The notes: generated by a model not told the origin, from the sequence alone. A stretch of 44,007 nucleotides of DNA from Candidatus Freyrarchaeum guaymasense (GCA_030587405.1 JAUQZD010000053.1:1-44007); one strand, 5' to 3'. Positions 7,090-15,608 are shown, counted from the stretch's first letter. Translations and numbers: made by a program.

Positions 7090-8955
7090 GTGCAGCTTGG
7101 TAGGATTGGTAGGCTTTTAAGGTCTGGTATCCAGAGCCAAATCCAGGATTACTCTGAGAAGCTGGCAGTCACATCCGAACTCTACAACTTCTTTTCTAAG
7201 CGCATTATCTCAAAAATAGACTTTAAAGGTGCATGTGAGACGGCTAGACGCCTCTTCGGCTCGGAAATGGTTAAGTTCGCAGCGGTAGACGGGACAGAGT
7301 ACTCCCAGCTACTCTTCGACATGGTACTTTTCTTCGGAGGGGCATATGCGTCAACCGGAACGGTGGAGTTCCGCGAGGGCGCTCCTCCGAAGGTGAACTA
7401 CGATGACAGAGTTATCAGGGAAGGATGCGGGGTCTCAAGCTGCGTCCCACTATTCGTAAACCAGGTCGTAGAGGTTGACCAAACCTTCTTCACGGAGGAG
7501 GGCGGCCTCTCAAGGCCGATGGCAGACGAGGAGGTCGTTAACAACTCACGTATATCCAACTGGATCATGACTTTCGCAGAGTTCTACCTTTCCTACCTTT
7601 TCGCCTCTAACCGCAACCCTGAAACAAAAATAATCCTAATGGACAGATCCCTCTCTAACAGCCTCTCCTCAATCCTATACGATACGTCAAAGAGGAAATA
7701 CTGGAAGATGTGCGCTATTCTAGGGTTGAAGGTCGACGGGACACCTATAGACGAGGAAGACCTCCTCCTCGCAAGGCACAGGATAGTAAGCACGGAGCTC
7801 GGTCTCCCCCCTCCACGGGGAGACTACTTAAGACATAGCATAGTCTTCCTCCTTGAGCGGTCAGACAAGCCTCTGACCCCCAGCCAGGTCTGCGGCATCC
7901 TTGGAGTCAAGGGTGAACGCGTGAAGAAGGTTGAACGCTACATGAAGGCGTTCACCACTAAGGGCGTACTAGTGGAGAAGGGAGGGAAGTACTCCCTAGC
8001 TGAACGGTACAAGACGTCATGGAGCAGGGTGAAAAAGCTCGTTGAAGATGTTGGAAACCGCCTGTTCCTCGAGGATGCAGGTGGAGAAGCCGAGAACAAG
8101 ATGTGCGTTGAAGTTGACGGCGAACACCGCATAATAACAACTCTGGACCTCGCCTTCATCACCCTCTTCACCCAGTACATGCTCATAGAGGAATGCTGGA
8201 GGAATAGGAAGCTCCTTGTGGGAATAACAAAAGACACCTATGCCAGAGACTTCAAAAACCACGTGATACCAGTATGCCACCATTGCCGCCTCTTTAAAGA
8301 TGCCCCACCACAGGACCAATTAGCATCCCTCCCGAACACAGACCGCATGCTTCTCCAATCCATCTCCCTGTCCTTCTGGGAGGATATTAAGCCTCCCTGG
8401 GCGCTTATAGAGTATGACTCCATTTTCCCTACCATAATCCCCGACAGGAGTAGAGGGGTCGGCTACGTCCTAGGAGCCAGAAGGAACAAGACCTCGATGG
8501 AGCGCCTCTTCCTGAGAAGCTACGTCCAGCTGGCTGAAGCAAGGAGGGATCCAAAGCTGAGGAGCAACGTTCTCCTCATAGACAGGCTCGTCTACCCGGG
8601 CTTTGACCTCAAAGAGGAAGTGGTTCTCCCCTTGATTAACGTCTACGGTGGATTAGAGGAGCCGTTAGAGGTCATAATTTACAGGGATGCCAGTGTGGAG
8701 AACCCCGTCCAGAACATGCTCCTAACAGTGCTTGCCTCCATGGCGCCCCCGTCCATCCCCGAAGCTTTCGGACACAACAAGCCACTCTTCATAGCGGATA
8801 AAATTGCCAAGTGGCACTACCACATCTTCAAGAAAATAATAGACTCGGCCAAAACATGGGTGATGAACAGGAAAGACGTCAGATCCTTCGTCTTCTACAT
8901 GTCGAGCTTCAGGGACAAGAGAAGTGAGTTTGAACAAGCTAGGCGATCCCGTTGA
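7090..8955 (+). CDS. nurA: Large NurA-like nuclease with internal winged-helix insert
   Basis: About 621 residues (family usual 330-450). The N-terminal half has the NurA core: FAAVDGTEY with the metal-binding Asp (about residue 67 from this start), an acidic FAEFYL helix (Glu near 164) and ILMDRSL (Asp near 185). Later come LLVGITKDTYARDF and a C-terminal helix pair. Between them, about 240-305, is an inserted winged-helix-like region (PLTPSQVCGILGVK...KGVLVEKGGKYSLAE). The C-terminal His of canonical NurA (P..L..AH) appears as FIADKI. NurA is a 5'-3' nuclease that works with HerA in end resection; a HerA-like ATPase follows 94 bp downstream. GTG 7090 is behind GGAGG (7071-7075); the frame opens at 7021, but a TATA-like box makes that ATG unlikely. 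Confidence 0.75.
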   Translation: MQLGRIGRLLRSGIQSQIQDYSEKLAVTSELYNFFSKRIISKIDFKGACETARRLFGSEMVKFAAVDGTEYSQLLFDMVLFFGGAYASTGTVEFREGAPPKVNYDDRVIREGCGVSSCVPLFVNQVVEVDQTFFTEEGGLSRPMADEEVVNNSRISNWIMTFAEFYLSYLFASNRNPETKIILMDRSLSNSLSSILYDTSKRKYWKMCAILGLKVDGTPIDEEDLLLARHRIVSTELGLPPPRGDYLRHSIVFLLERSDKPLTPSQVCGILGVKGERVKKVERYMKAFTTKGVLVEKGGKYSLAERYKTSWSRVKKLVEDVGNRLFLEDAGGEAENKMCVEVDGEHRIITTLDLAFITLFTQYMLIEECWRNRKLLVGITKDTYARDFKNHVIPVCHHCRLFKDAPPQDQLASLPNTDRMLLQSISLSFWEDIKPPWALIEYDSIFPTIIPDRSRGVGYVLGARRNKTSMERLFLRSYVQLAEARRDPKLRSNVLLIDRLVYPGFDLKEEVVLPLINVYGGLEEPLEVIIYRDASVENPVQNMLLTVLASMAPPSIPEAFGHNKPLFIADKIAKWHYHIFKKIIDSAKTWVMNRKDVRSFVFYMSSFRDKRSEFEQARRSR

Positions 8956-8999
8956 ATCGCCGCGTTCCCCCATCACCACCCAATAGCCCGCTCTCGGTT

Positions 9000-9011
9000 A
9001 AACATTTATCT
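9000..9011 (+). promoter_or_regulatory. TATA-like box before herA
   Basis: AAACATTTATCT lies about 27 nt before a predicted start near 9032, with the GAGAGGGGG ribosome site (9034-9043) and TTG start at 9050 following. The ATPase may therefore be made independently of the upstream nuclease as well as by read-through. Confidence 0.35.
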
Positions 9012-9049
9012 TTCAATCGTTACTGGTTAAGGTTGAGAGGGGGATGTAA

Positions 9050-10882
9050 TTGAGCGAGCTGGACGATCAGGCTAGGCTTTTCTTCACGGATTTTGATGGC
9101 TCCTTCAGAGCTAGGCTGAGTAGGGTTGAACCCGTCAGGTCCGTCTCGGATGAAAGACTGGGCACGTCAGCCCCGTACACCTGCACGATCCTTGTCGAGT
9201 ACGAAAGAGAACTCCTCCGCCTTCTAGATGTTGGAATGCTCTTGGCGGTCAAAAACTTTAGAAGTAGCCCTCAAGGCGAGGAGAGGTACACCCTCATGGA
9301 GCTCTCCCGCTTCTGGCCTCAACACTTCGGCCTCATGGGCGTGAGGGAGCACCAGTACTTCCCCATGCAGTTCGAGGTAATCGAGCAGACCGTTCAGGAC
9401 TGGGAGACAAGCGACAAGTCGACCATGGCAATACACATAACGGCCATACCGATAAACTACGACTTGGTCGTGATGGGCGAATCAGCCGAATATGTCAGGT
9501 GTTTCTCCTATCCCATTCTAGGTGAGCGCGTCTACGTGCTCAACGAGGAAATGATCAAGAACATGTACAACCGAAACATTGAAGAGAAGTTTCAAGGTAG
9601 GAAGGGGGGGCAGGTTGGAACCCTGAAAATGTTCGAGTTCACAGGGAGAGACATCCCAATATACGTTGATTACGATTCCCTCGTAAGATACCACTTCGGA
9701 ATATTCGCCTTCACTGGCGGCGGAAAGAGCAACCTCCTCGCGACGATCATAAGGAAGATAATGAACTACACGCAGGACACGAAAGTCATGGTATTCGATA
9801 TTTCGTGCGAGTACCCCTTCCTCCTCATGGACGTGCTTGCTGACCGGAACATACCATCCCTAGTCGTCTTGGAGCGGAAGGTTAGCACCCCTGAAGAGTT
9901 CAACATGTCCATAGTTAAACCCAAAAAGTACGAGCATAATCCGAAGGTTCTGAAGGGGCTGAGAAGAATAATGTCCCTAGGCAGGGTGACCCACCTTGTC
10001 AGGAGAAGCATCGAAGCAATAACATTCTCTGACATGATTCAAACTTTGGAGGGACTGGAGAAGTCAAACACCGATAAGCCAAATTATGTTAACGCGATCA
10101 AGGAAATAAGGATGTTCACCGATAGCTACATGACAGCTAAAGGATACACGGAAGAAGACGAAATAGACGATGAATACGTGGACAAGCTTAACGGGCACGT
10201 CGAATACTTTAAGGAAACGTATGGAATCTACGAGAGAAGCAGCCTCTATGGCTGGATATCATCCCTGAAAACGATCTACACGAGGATTAAGAAGAGGATG
10301 GGGGAGGAAGAGCTCGCCGGAGGATACAGCCCGAAAGCCCTCGTCAAGGAGCTGCTTGAGTCCGATACAAGGCTAATATGCCTCTCAGTAAGCGACCCTG
10401 AAACAATCAAGCAGTTAACCATAACAATGATCAGGGCTACACTTTCAAGAAGGAAAAGGGAGTTCAGCGTGAAACCCTACATACTCTTCGTCTGGGATGA
10501 GGCTCAAGAGTTCGCCCCCGCCCCAGGGAAAGCGTCCGGAGTGGAGAAGGCATGCTCGGAAGAGGTTGAAAGGCTCCTAAGGCAAGGGAGAAAGTACGGG
10601 TTAGGGGGGTGCTTAGCAACCCAGCGCATAGCCCACCTCAACACTTCAGCCCTGCAGCAGCTTCACACGTACTTCGTGGGAACCCTACCTAGGCCATACG
10701 ATCGCGGCCTCATAAGCAACACATTCATGGTCGATAGGGAGATCCTTGAGAGAACCTTGGAGTTCACGTCAGGAGAGTGGCTTCTCTCAAGCTACATCGC
10801 AACAGGAATGACCAACGTCCCAATATTCCTAAAGTCAGAGGACACGGAGGAGCAGTTAGATAGGTTCATGGAGAATCTATAA
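9050..10882 (+). CDS. herA: HerA-like bipolar DNA translocase/ATPase
   Basis: A 610-residue HerA/FtsK-superfamily ATPase. Residues 1-200 form the beta-rich HAS-type barrel; Walker A is FTGGGKSN at 221-228; VFDISCEYPF matches the HerA D-x-x-x-E-Y element; Walker B is LFVWDEAQEFAP near 478-489; RQGRKYGLG near 510 supplies the conserved Arg finger and TQRIAHL the sensor. HerA hexamers pump DNA and license NurA. About 190 residues between the EY element and Walker B are mostly helical, longer than in small HerAs, and may dock the enlarged NurA (inference). TTG start behind GAGAGGGGG. No mre11 or rad50 is adjacent, unlike the classical archaeal operon. Confidence 0.85.
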   Translation: MSELDDQARLFFTDFDGSFRARLSRVEPVRSVSDERLGTSAPYTCTILVEYERELLRLLDVGMLLAVKNFRSSPQGEERYTLMELSRFWPQHFGLMGVREHQYFPMQFEVIEQTVQDWETSDKSTMAIHITAIPINYDLVVMGESAEYVRCFSYPILGERVYVLNEEMIKNMYNRNIEEKFQGRKGGQVGTLKMFEFTGRDIPIYVDYDSLVRYHFGIFAFTGGGKSNLLATIIRKIMNYTQDTKVMVFDISCEYPFLLMDVLADRNIPSLVVLERKVSTPEEFNMSIVKPKKYEHNPKVLKGLRRIMSLGRVTHLVRRSIEAITFSDMIQTLEGLEKSNTDKPNYVNAIKEIRMFTDSYMTAKGYTEEDEIDDEYVDKLNGHVEYFKETYGIYERSSLYGWISSLKTIYTRIKKRMGEEELAGGYSPKALVKELLESDTRLICLSVSDPETIKQLTITMIRATLSRRKREFSVKPYILFVWDEAQEFAPAPGKASGVEKACSEEVERLLRQGRKYGLGGCLATQRIAHLNTSALQQLHTYFVGTLPRPYDRGLISNTFMVDREILERTLEFTSGEWLLSSYIATGMTNVPIFLKSEDTEEQLDRFMENL

Positions 10883-10893
10883 AGAGACCCCCA

Positions 10894-11236
10894 TTAAACT
10901 TCCATGTATTTGTCTATGAACCTTTTACACCACCTCTCGTACTCGACCGTGACCACGTGTATCTCGAACGGCATGTACCCCAACTTCTCGGCTGCTTCCA
11001 TCCTTAACCTTACTCTCCCCCCCACCTTTCCAGCCAGCACCGTAACTATTAGAACGCCTCCGTCGCTATCAGGTCTCATACCTCCCTTAACAGCGCTTCC
11101 AAACAGCATACCTTCCTGTGAATCACCCTTCCACAACGTCCCTCATCTCCTCCACGTAACCGTACATTCCATCATAATACTTCCTCCACCCCCTTAAGGT
11201 TTCAAGCATTAATTCTACGAACGTTTTTCCATCCAT
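10894..11236 (-). pseudogene. MNT-domain antitoxin nucleotidyltransferase, frameshifted
   Basis: Frame one begins at ATG 11236 (MDGKTFVELMLETLRGW...) and stops at 11123; frame two resumes at about 11120 with LFGSAVKGGMRPDSDGGVL and runs to 10894. The GSA..G..R..SDxD signature of minimal nucleotidyltransferases is clear, but the second catalytic Asp has become Gly (SDGG). MNT proteins are antitoxins that AMPylate HEPN toxins. Its start overlaps the end of the HEPN relic at 11215-11618, the normal order. One frameshift plus the lost Asp indicate a dead gene. Confidence 0.75.
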
Positions 11237-11618
11237 TCCAGCACCTCTAAAGCGTCCTCCGCAAACCTTACCACTCTCTCAGCTACTTCCCCACCATACT
11301 CCCTAAGCATATACCTTGAGGTTATATTATGCATCTTTAAGGAGTATAGCTTCTCCAGGTTTTCATGATAAAACTTCTTTAAGCGTTCATCCTCACTTCA
11401 TCCTCATACGTCCTCATCAAATCGTTCATGAGGCGAACTATCGAATGCGTCTTCGGGTAGTCACCTATCTTCATGTACAGAAGTCCTTTTAAGACGTAAT
11501 TAAAGGAACTGCTCAACATGAAATAACACTAAATCGTAGTCTCCCTCTCAAAGCCCACTCGTGCATCCTTAAGGAATGCATCCACCCTCCTCTTCAGCAT
11601 CACCGCATAATCACTCAA
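11215..11618 (-). pseudogene. HEPN-domain toxin, multiply frameshifted
   Basis: Read across three frames the protein is LKRRVDAFLKDARVGFERE - GDYDLVLFHVEQ - SFNYVLKGLLYMKIGDYPKTHSIVRLM - DERLKKFYHENLEKLYSLK - ITSRYMLREYGGEVAERVVRFAEDALEVL, an excellent match to the HEPN family of RNA-cleaving toxins paired with MNT proteins. About three one-base lesions break it. The TTG at 11618 keeps a perfect GAGGAGG site, so decay is recent enough that the control region survives. The Rx4-6H catalytic motif normally found near the C-terminus is not intact here; SRYMLREYGG is the region. Confidence 0.75.
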
Positions 11619-11639
11619 TGAAAAACCTCCTCTAACCTT

Positions 11640-11953
11640 TACATGGGAGGAACCCCTCTTATAAAATTCATTGATTGTTAAGCAGCATCTCCTGAATACC
11701 CGTCCCCTCTCAAACTGTTTAATGATTCTTAAATGCCTTTCTAACTTAAAGTTGGCCAGAGGCCAAAGTCAGAAAACTACTTGAAGCCGGTAAAAGGAAG
11801 AGTTTGGAAAAAAGGTTTAAAGTGCGAGATGTGATAACCCTCTCTTCCCACGAACCTCTGTTTTCTTATTTTATAGGCCTCTCTTTTCCTCCTTCACGGC
11901 ACACCAACGGTAATTTTCTTCCCCAAAATTCTCTTAAGTTCTCCCTTCTCGCT
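11640..11953. other. Intergenic region upstream of decayed HEPN/MNT
   Basis: No intact gene. One plus-strand segment (about 11765-11840) reads AKVRKLLEAGKRKSLEKRFK in an open frame without a good start; it may be a degraded basic protein or chance. Confidence 0.3.
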
Positions 11954-12742
11954 TCAAAGGGTCGCTACAATCTCTTTCTCCTTTAACTGGCGTAGTAGCG
12001 CCCTGTCTATAGCCTCCTTCACCGCTCGTCTTATAGCGTAGCCTCCTACGTGGAGGTAGGTGTCCCCTATCACCTTATCGTACTGCATGGACGCTGTGCA
12101 GGGATAGGAGTGGTGCGCCTCGGCTATCCTATCATTCAACCTGTAAATCCTAGTCAGCTTTATCTGCTGCATAATGTAAAACGTACTTCCACACGGTGCA
12201 GTCCTCAAAACCTTACCCTTCACTATTAGGTCTCCCTTAACTTCAACCTCCACCACCGGCCTACCAACCCTATACTTCCTAATGAACTGGTCTATTACGT
12301 CGTTTGTCCCCCTTTCCTCTAGGGTGCAGAAGGGTCGTGGGAAGGCGTGGGCGACCCCTATCTCGTCCAAGCTCCTCTCCACTTGCTTCTGGAGGCCAAC
12401 CGGACACCAGTTCCCGTCTTCTATGGGAACTATTACACCCTTCGCCCTAGCTCTCTCAGCAAGGATGGAGATGCTAGCAAGAATGTCCTGGTGTAATCCT
12501 ACGGCTATTATCAGGTCGCATTTAGGAGGATCCCTAGGGAGGTATTCCTCGGGGTTTTCGACGAAGGAGGGTAGGTCGGCGGGAGCCTTATACAATCCGT
12601 AAATGTCCTCGGCGAAGGAGCCATAATCCTGCCTGCAGTGCTCGCACAGGTCTCCGCAAGAAGTACAGAACGTGGAGAAGTTTATCAGGTTGCCAGCAAC
12701 CTTCTCTCCAAACTCATCACTATATATGATGTATATCCTCAA
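11954..12742 (-). CDS. DUF166 family protein
   Basis: A 262-residue DUF166 protein, an archaeal family of unknown chemistry sometimes labelled thymidylate-synthase-like in databases without firm proof. Visible signatures: N-terminal strand MRIYIIYSDEFGEKVAGNLI, a cysteine cluster FCTSCGDLCEHCRQDYG (C-x2-C-x3-C-x2-C) near residues 26-40, then CDLIIAVGLHQDI, PCGSTFYIMQQIK and the hallmark HHSYPCTASM near the C-terminus. The conserved Cys suggest a metal or iron-sulfur site (inference). TTG start at 12742 behind GAGAGG. A TATA box lies at 12794-12805. It is an isolated intact gene between decayed loci. Confidence 0.8.
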   Translation of the reverse strand: MRIYIIYSDEFGEKVAGNLINFSTFCTSCGDLCEHCRQDYGSFAEDIYGLYKAPADLPSFVENPEEYLPRDPPKCDLIIAVGLHQDILASISILAERARAKGVIVPIEDGNWCPVGLQKQVERSLDEIGVAHAFPRPFCTLEERGTNDVIDQFIRKYRVGRPVVEVEVKGDLIVKGKVLRTAPCGSTFYIMQQIKLTRIYRLNDRIAEAHHSYPCTASMQYDKVIGDTYLHVGGYAIRRAVKEAIDRALLRQLKEKEIVATL

Positions 12743-12793
12743 GGTGGACGCCTCTCAATAATTTCTCACCATAACCACATTCAAACCAATACA

Positions 12794-12805
12794 ATATATA
12801 TTTAA
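12794..12805 (-). promoter_or_regulatory. TATA box for DUF166 gene
   Basis: On the minus strand TTAAATATATAT, predicting transcription from about 12773 and a leader of about 30 nt before the TTG at 12742. Confidence 0.5.
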
Positions 12806-12881
12806 TGATACATGATAATTACTTTTTAAGAAAATTTACCTATTAAATATTCATCAACTTCCATCTAAGTCGTCCACACGA

Positions 12882-13214
12882 CTAATTCGCCGTTTCCCCC
12901 TTTAAAACTCTTCCGAAACTCTCAGATGACTCCTTCGTTTCCAACCTAATCAATCTAAATTTAACAATAAATATGTCGCCCTCGCTCTCCACCTCCAACA
13001 TCTCAGCCTTCATCCCCTCTTCTTCAAACATAACTCTCAGGTCGTCAAGATAGTCATAGACTCCACACGTGTAGCAAAATGACCCTGTAAACTCTACTAA
13101 AAGGCTGTCCGCACGTAGCGACTTCAACTTTGCCACGGCTTCAGGAGACCTGTACCTGTTGTACTCTTCAATGGCCTTCTTCACCTTTCCCAGCAGCCTC
13201 GTTTTCCCCCTCAT
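12882..13214 (-). CDS. Hypothetical protein with CYTCG motif
   Basis: A 110-residue protein I cannot name. It has a helical N-terminus (LLGKVKKAIEEYNRYRSPE), then LVEFTGSFCYTCGVYDYLDDL, with a CxxC that could bind metal or be redox active, and a beta-rich tail (GDIFIVKFRLIRLE). The ATG at 13214 overlaps the stop of the broken sfsA by one base (TAATG), with GAGGTGG as ribosome site, so it was probably translated from the sfsA transcript. The frame itself looks intact. Confidence 0.55.
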   Translation of the reverse strand: MRGKTRLLGKVKKAIEEYNRYRSPEAVAKLKSLRADSLLVEFTGSFCYTCGVYDYLDDLRVMFEEEGMKAEMLEVESEGDIFIVKFRLIRLETKESSESFGRVLKGETAN

Positions 13215-13803
13215 TAAAGTCCACCTCTACGGTTAAAGACGACATCTAATTCAGGATCATCCAAGTAAATGAAAGAGGGTGACGGGTCATAATGCATGCT
13301 GACTGCCTTAATGTTCACTCCTGCCCTTTCAGCCTTAACCAGCAACCTGTACATCTCTGGGTCTGCAAACCTGTTAGGCGTGAAGAACGTCACTCCGGGC
13401 AAAGTTGTAATAAACACTATTCCCCCTCTCCGCCTTTCTCCACTTTATGATGTCCTCTAAATGCCTTCTTCCTCTGGGCGATGGGTAGTCAGGGTACATA
13501 GCATATTCGCCCACTTTCATGACGGCGCTTTTCACCTCCAAGAGCACCTCTTCCCTGACACACTTCAAGCAATAATCTATGATAGACCTGCCTACCTTAA
13601 CGTTTCTTTTGAACCCCTGCAACCTTTAAGCCACAGGATGCCCTCTGCCTCCAAGCATCTTTCAAAAATCCTCATTTGAAGCTGGATGTCGATGATGGCT
13701 CCAAGCCCTTCATCATCCACCGCAAAAAGCACGTAGCAGGTTTTCCCAGTTTTCTTAGGCTTGCAAACCCTCTCCTTCCCTTAAATAGGTACTCTGAAAG
13801 GGG
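13214..13803 (-). pseudogene. sfsA: sfsA, 5'-truncated and twice frameshifted
   Basis: Three consecutive frames together spell the middle and C-terminal part of SfsA (sugar fermentation stimulation protein, a PD-(D/E)xK-type nuclease): TGKTCYVLFAVDDEGLGAII (about 13765-13700), then VGRSIIDYCLK and VLLEVKSAVMKVGEYAMYPD, then PRGRRHLEDIIKW, TPNRFADPEMYRLLVKAE and AGVNIKAVSMHYD. EVKS holds the catalytic Glu-x-Lys. Frame changes occur near 13620 and 13400. The first 60 or so residues are missing: similarity stops at about 13795, exactly where the right end of the tnpB element begins. The gene was therefore cut by the element and later decayed. Confidence 0.78.
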
Positions 13804-13804
13804 T

Positions 13805-14025
13805 TCACGCTTGATAGGTTTTTATGGGTAAATGGTTTTGGTCTGTCAGGCGTTTCCCCGTCATCGAGGCATACGCCTCTGATGGGACTTTCGGGGTAAC
13901 CCCGGAGCCCCACATCCGAAGGTTCAGGACGGCAACAACATCCCTATCAAGGATTAAACAGCATTTTTTGCATCGCATCAGCCTGCCCTCATAGGCCGCC
14001 ATGCGGCCAGAGCAGAGAGGGCAGG
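13805..14025 (-). ncRNA. Putative omega-RNA region overlapping tnpB 3' end
   Basis: In TnpB systems the guide RNA is transcribed from the element's right end. Here two hairpins support it: CATC-A-GAGGC-loop-GCCTC-GATG (within 13853-13882) flanked by CCCCG/CGGGG, and a long stem over the zinc-finger codons with CCTGCCCTC (13982-13990) pairing GAGGGCAGG (14017-14025) around GGCCGC-CAT-GCGGCC (13994-14008). Related solo copies keep the inner stems with compensatory or wobble changes. The exact 5' boundary is unknown. Confidence 0.45.
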
Positions 14026-14985
14026 TCCTGGAAGAATAGGACGGGTTAACGTACTTTACAGGCAGCCCAAGCCACCTCAGCTTATACTCGAGCATAAGCT
14101 GGAACGTCCTAGCATCCCACTTCGAAAGCCTTCGGTTTAGCCCTTTACCCCCGTTGAGGACCCTGCCCTTAACCCCCCTCAGGTCCTCAAGTATCGCCCC
14201 GCTACGCAACCCCTCCAGCTCCCCGGCAATCCTGGCCGTCAGCTTATGCATGAAATCCCTGACCCTATCCTTTTCCCTCCTGGAGTACTTCCGCATCAGC
14301 CTCCCAGCCGTCCTAGGCTTGCGTTTAGAAAGCTTCTGTATTCTCCTTCTCTTCTCCTCGTAGGCCCTGTGGACGTGGTACAGCTGCCTGAGGTCATACC
14401 TGACCACCCTCCCGCTAACCAAGGCGGTCACGTTGGCCAGGTTCACGTCGAACGAGGCCCAGCCCCTAGGCTCGACACCTACCACTTTCTTCTTGAAGTT
14501 GATTATGAGCCCGTCCTCCCTCAGCAGCAGCCCGCCGATGGTGTCGAAGTCCCTTGGCAGGTAGCCATACCCTGCCAGGTCCACTTCAAGGTATCGCTTG
14601 TTCGGTTCGATGCTGATTTTGAGCTTGCCATTCCTGTAAGTGAATAGTGTCGTCTTCACGTATACCGTCTTCCCCGTTACTTTGGGTTTGGATTTCGCCC
14701 TCCCCCTGTTGTACAGCTTTACCCAGCCCTTAACCAGCCCTATAACCGAGTTTATCGCTGAGTCGACGTAGTGCCTGGAGTACTTCCATTCTTTCAGGAG
14801 GTTGTTCCTCAGCTTTCTCCTGTCCCCGGCTTTGAAGTTTAGGTGGGCCTTGCCGCTTTCTGAGTGGGTGACGTGGCTCATAACCTCTTCCAGCGCCTTC
14901 CTCTTCGCCTCAAAGTATGCTTCTATCAGGTCTCCCGGCGCCTCTACAGGAACCCTATATGATTTAATTGCGGCCGCTTCCCCAT
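13805..14985 (-). pseudogene. tnpB: tnpB (RNA-guided nuclease), N-terminal frameshift
   Basis: The open frame from 14881 encodes 358 residues with all RuvC landmarks: Asp in WASFDVNLANVTAL, Glu in SGAILEDLRGV, Asp in LDRDVVAVLNLR, plus the zinc finger CPLCSGRM...CKKC. TnpB cuts DNA beside a short motif under an omega RNA guide. The family's N-terminus is also encoded upstream of 14881 (YRVPVEAPGDLIEAYFEAKR) but has no in-frame start. The likely original ATG at 14985, 9 nt after GAGAGGTGA, is one base out of frame and meets a stop after 13 codons. A single indel near 14950-14985 therefore separates start and body. The shorter frame from 14881 might still be made. Confidence 0.8.
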
Positions 14986-15084
14986 TTAGTGTTTTTCACC
15001 TCTCTGGGTCCTGTGTCTTCCGCTTGGGCTCGCCGCTCCTCAGCATTCCCTCCCTTCTATCCATACACACCACAAACACCAAAA

Positions 15085-15567
15085 TTAGGCAAACAAGTAT
15101 ATAAACTTATCTAAAACGCAACAGCTACACAAGGCGTCCCTGTTCACCGTTACAGGCATGCCGTTAACGGACCCCAGCTCTTTAAGGTTTTCATTGTCTT
15201 CTGCGTCGTGGCAGGCAGCACGCTTAGCATGTCCTCCAATAATGGAGGATAGCTCGCCGCTCGACCACTTCCTGTGGGTTCCGTTAGCGCACACAAGCTT
15301 GACGTCGACCCCCGCTGCCTCGGCAACCCTTAAAACCTCGTCTACGACTATTTTCCGGGGGTCCTCCCTTGGGAGTGGTATCGGAAGGGCGGGGTCGTCA
15401 AACGCGACGGTTATTTTCCTGCAGTCCTCTAGTATTTCGGGGAGAGGCTGTTCGCCTACGGGGTTCTCCAGCGCATCACACACTGCCAGCTTGGGGTTCC
15501 GCAGCGGCGTTAATGGGGGAGGATGTGTTAGCACCGTGGTATCCTCTGGGAAGTTTACGGTAACCAC
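15085..15567 (-). pseudogene. larA-like (nickel-pincer racemase family), C-terminally truncated
   Basis: About 145 residues match the N-terminal domain of LarA/DUF2088 proteins: ITVAFDDPALPIPLPRED, VLRVAEAAGVDVKLVCANGTHRKW and VNGMPVTVNRDA. LarA is about 420 residues and uses a nickel-pincer nucleotide to racemise 2-hydroxy acids; the catalytic C-terminal two thirds and the cofactor-binding Lys are absent. Similarity stops near 15130 and the final residues to 15085 read into the tnpB promoter. Homologous coding also extends slightly upstream of the GTG at 15567 (IKLPVLHGDRV) without a standard start. It sits 41 bp after the acyl-CoA dehydrogenase gene. Confidence 0.72.
15095..15108 (-). promoter_or_regulatory. 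TATA box upstream of tnpB
   Basis: Minus strand AAGTTTATATACTT, one of the best boxes in the window. A start near 15075 would give a leader of about 90 nt to the ATG at 14985, including a short frame (MDRREGMLRSGEPKRK) that ends at the tnpB ribosome site. Confidence 0.5.
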
Positions 15568-15608
15568 CCTGTCACCGTGGAGGACGGGGAGCTTGATGGT
15601 TTCTCCCC

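Larger units (their letters stand above)
13798..15130 (-). mobile_element. IS1341/IS605-like tnpB-only element
   Basis: A unit of about 1.33 kb holding only tnpB and its promoter. The right end is set by the sequence GCGTGAACCCCTT (complement at 13798-13810), shared with the solo end near 28933-28947 and then diverging. The left end is inferred from the break in larA near 15130. No tnpA (Y1 transposase) is present. Both neighbours on the same strand, larA (3' part lost) and sfsA (5' part lost), are truncated at its edges, which implies an element-linked deletion rather than simple insertion. Confidence 0.6.

Noticed and set aside
15008..15076. Short ORF MDRREGMLRSGEPKRKTQDPER upstream of tnpB
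   Set aside because: 22 codons with no homology I recognise; it may be a leader peptide but nothing supports translation beyond its position.
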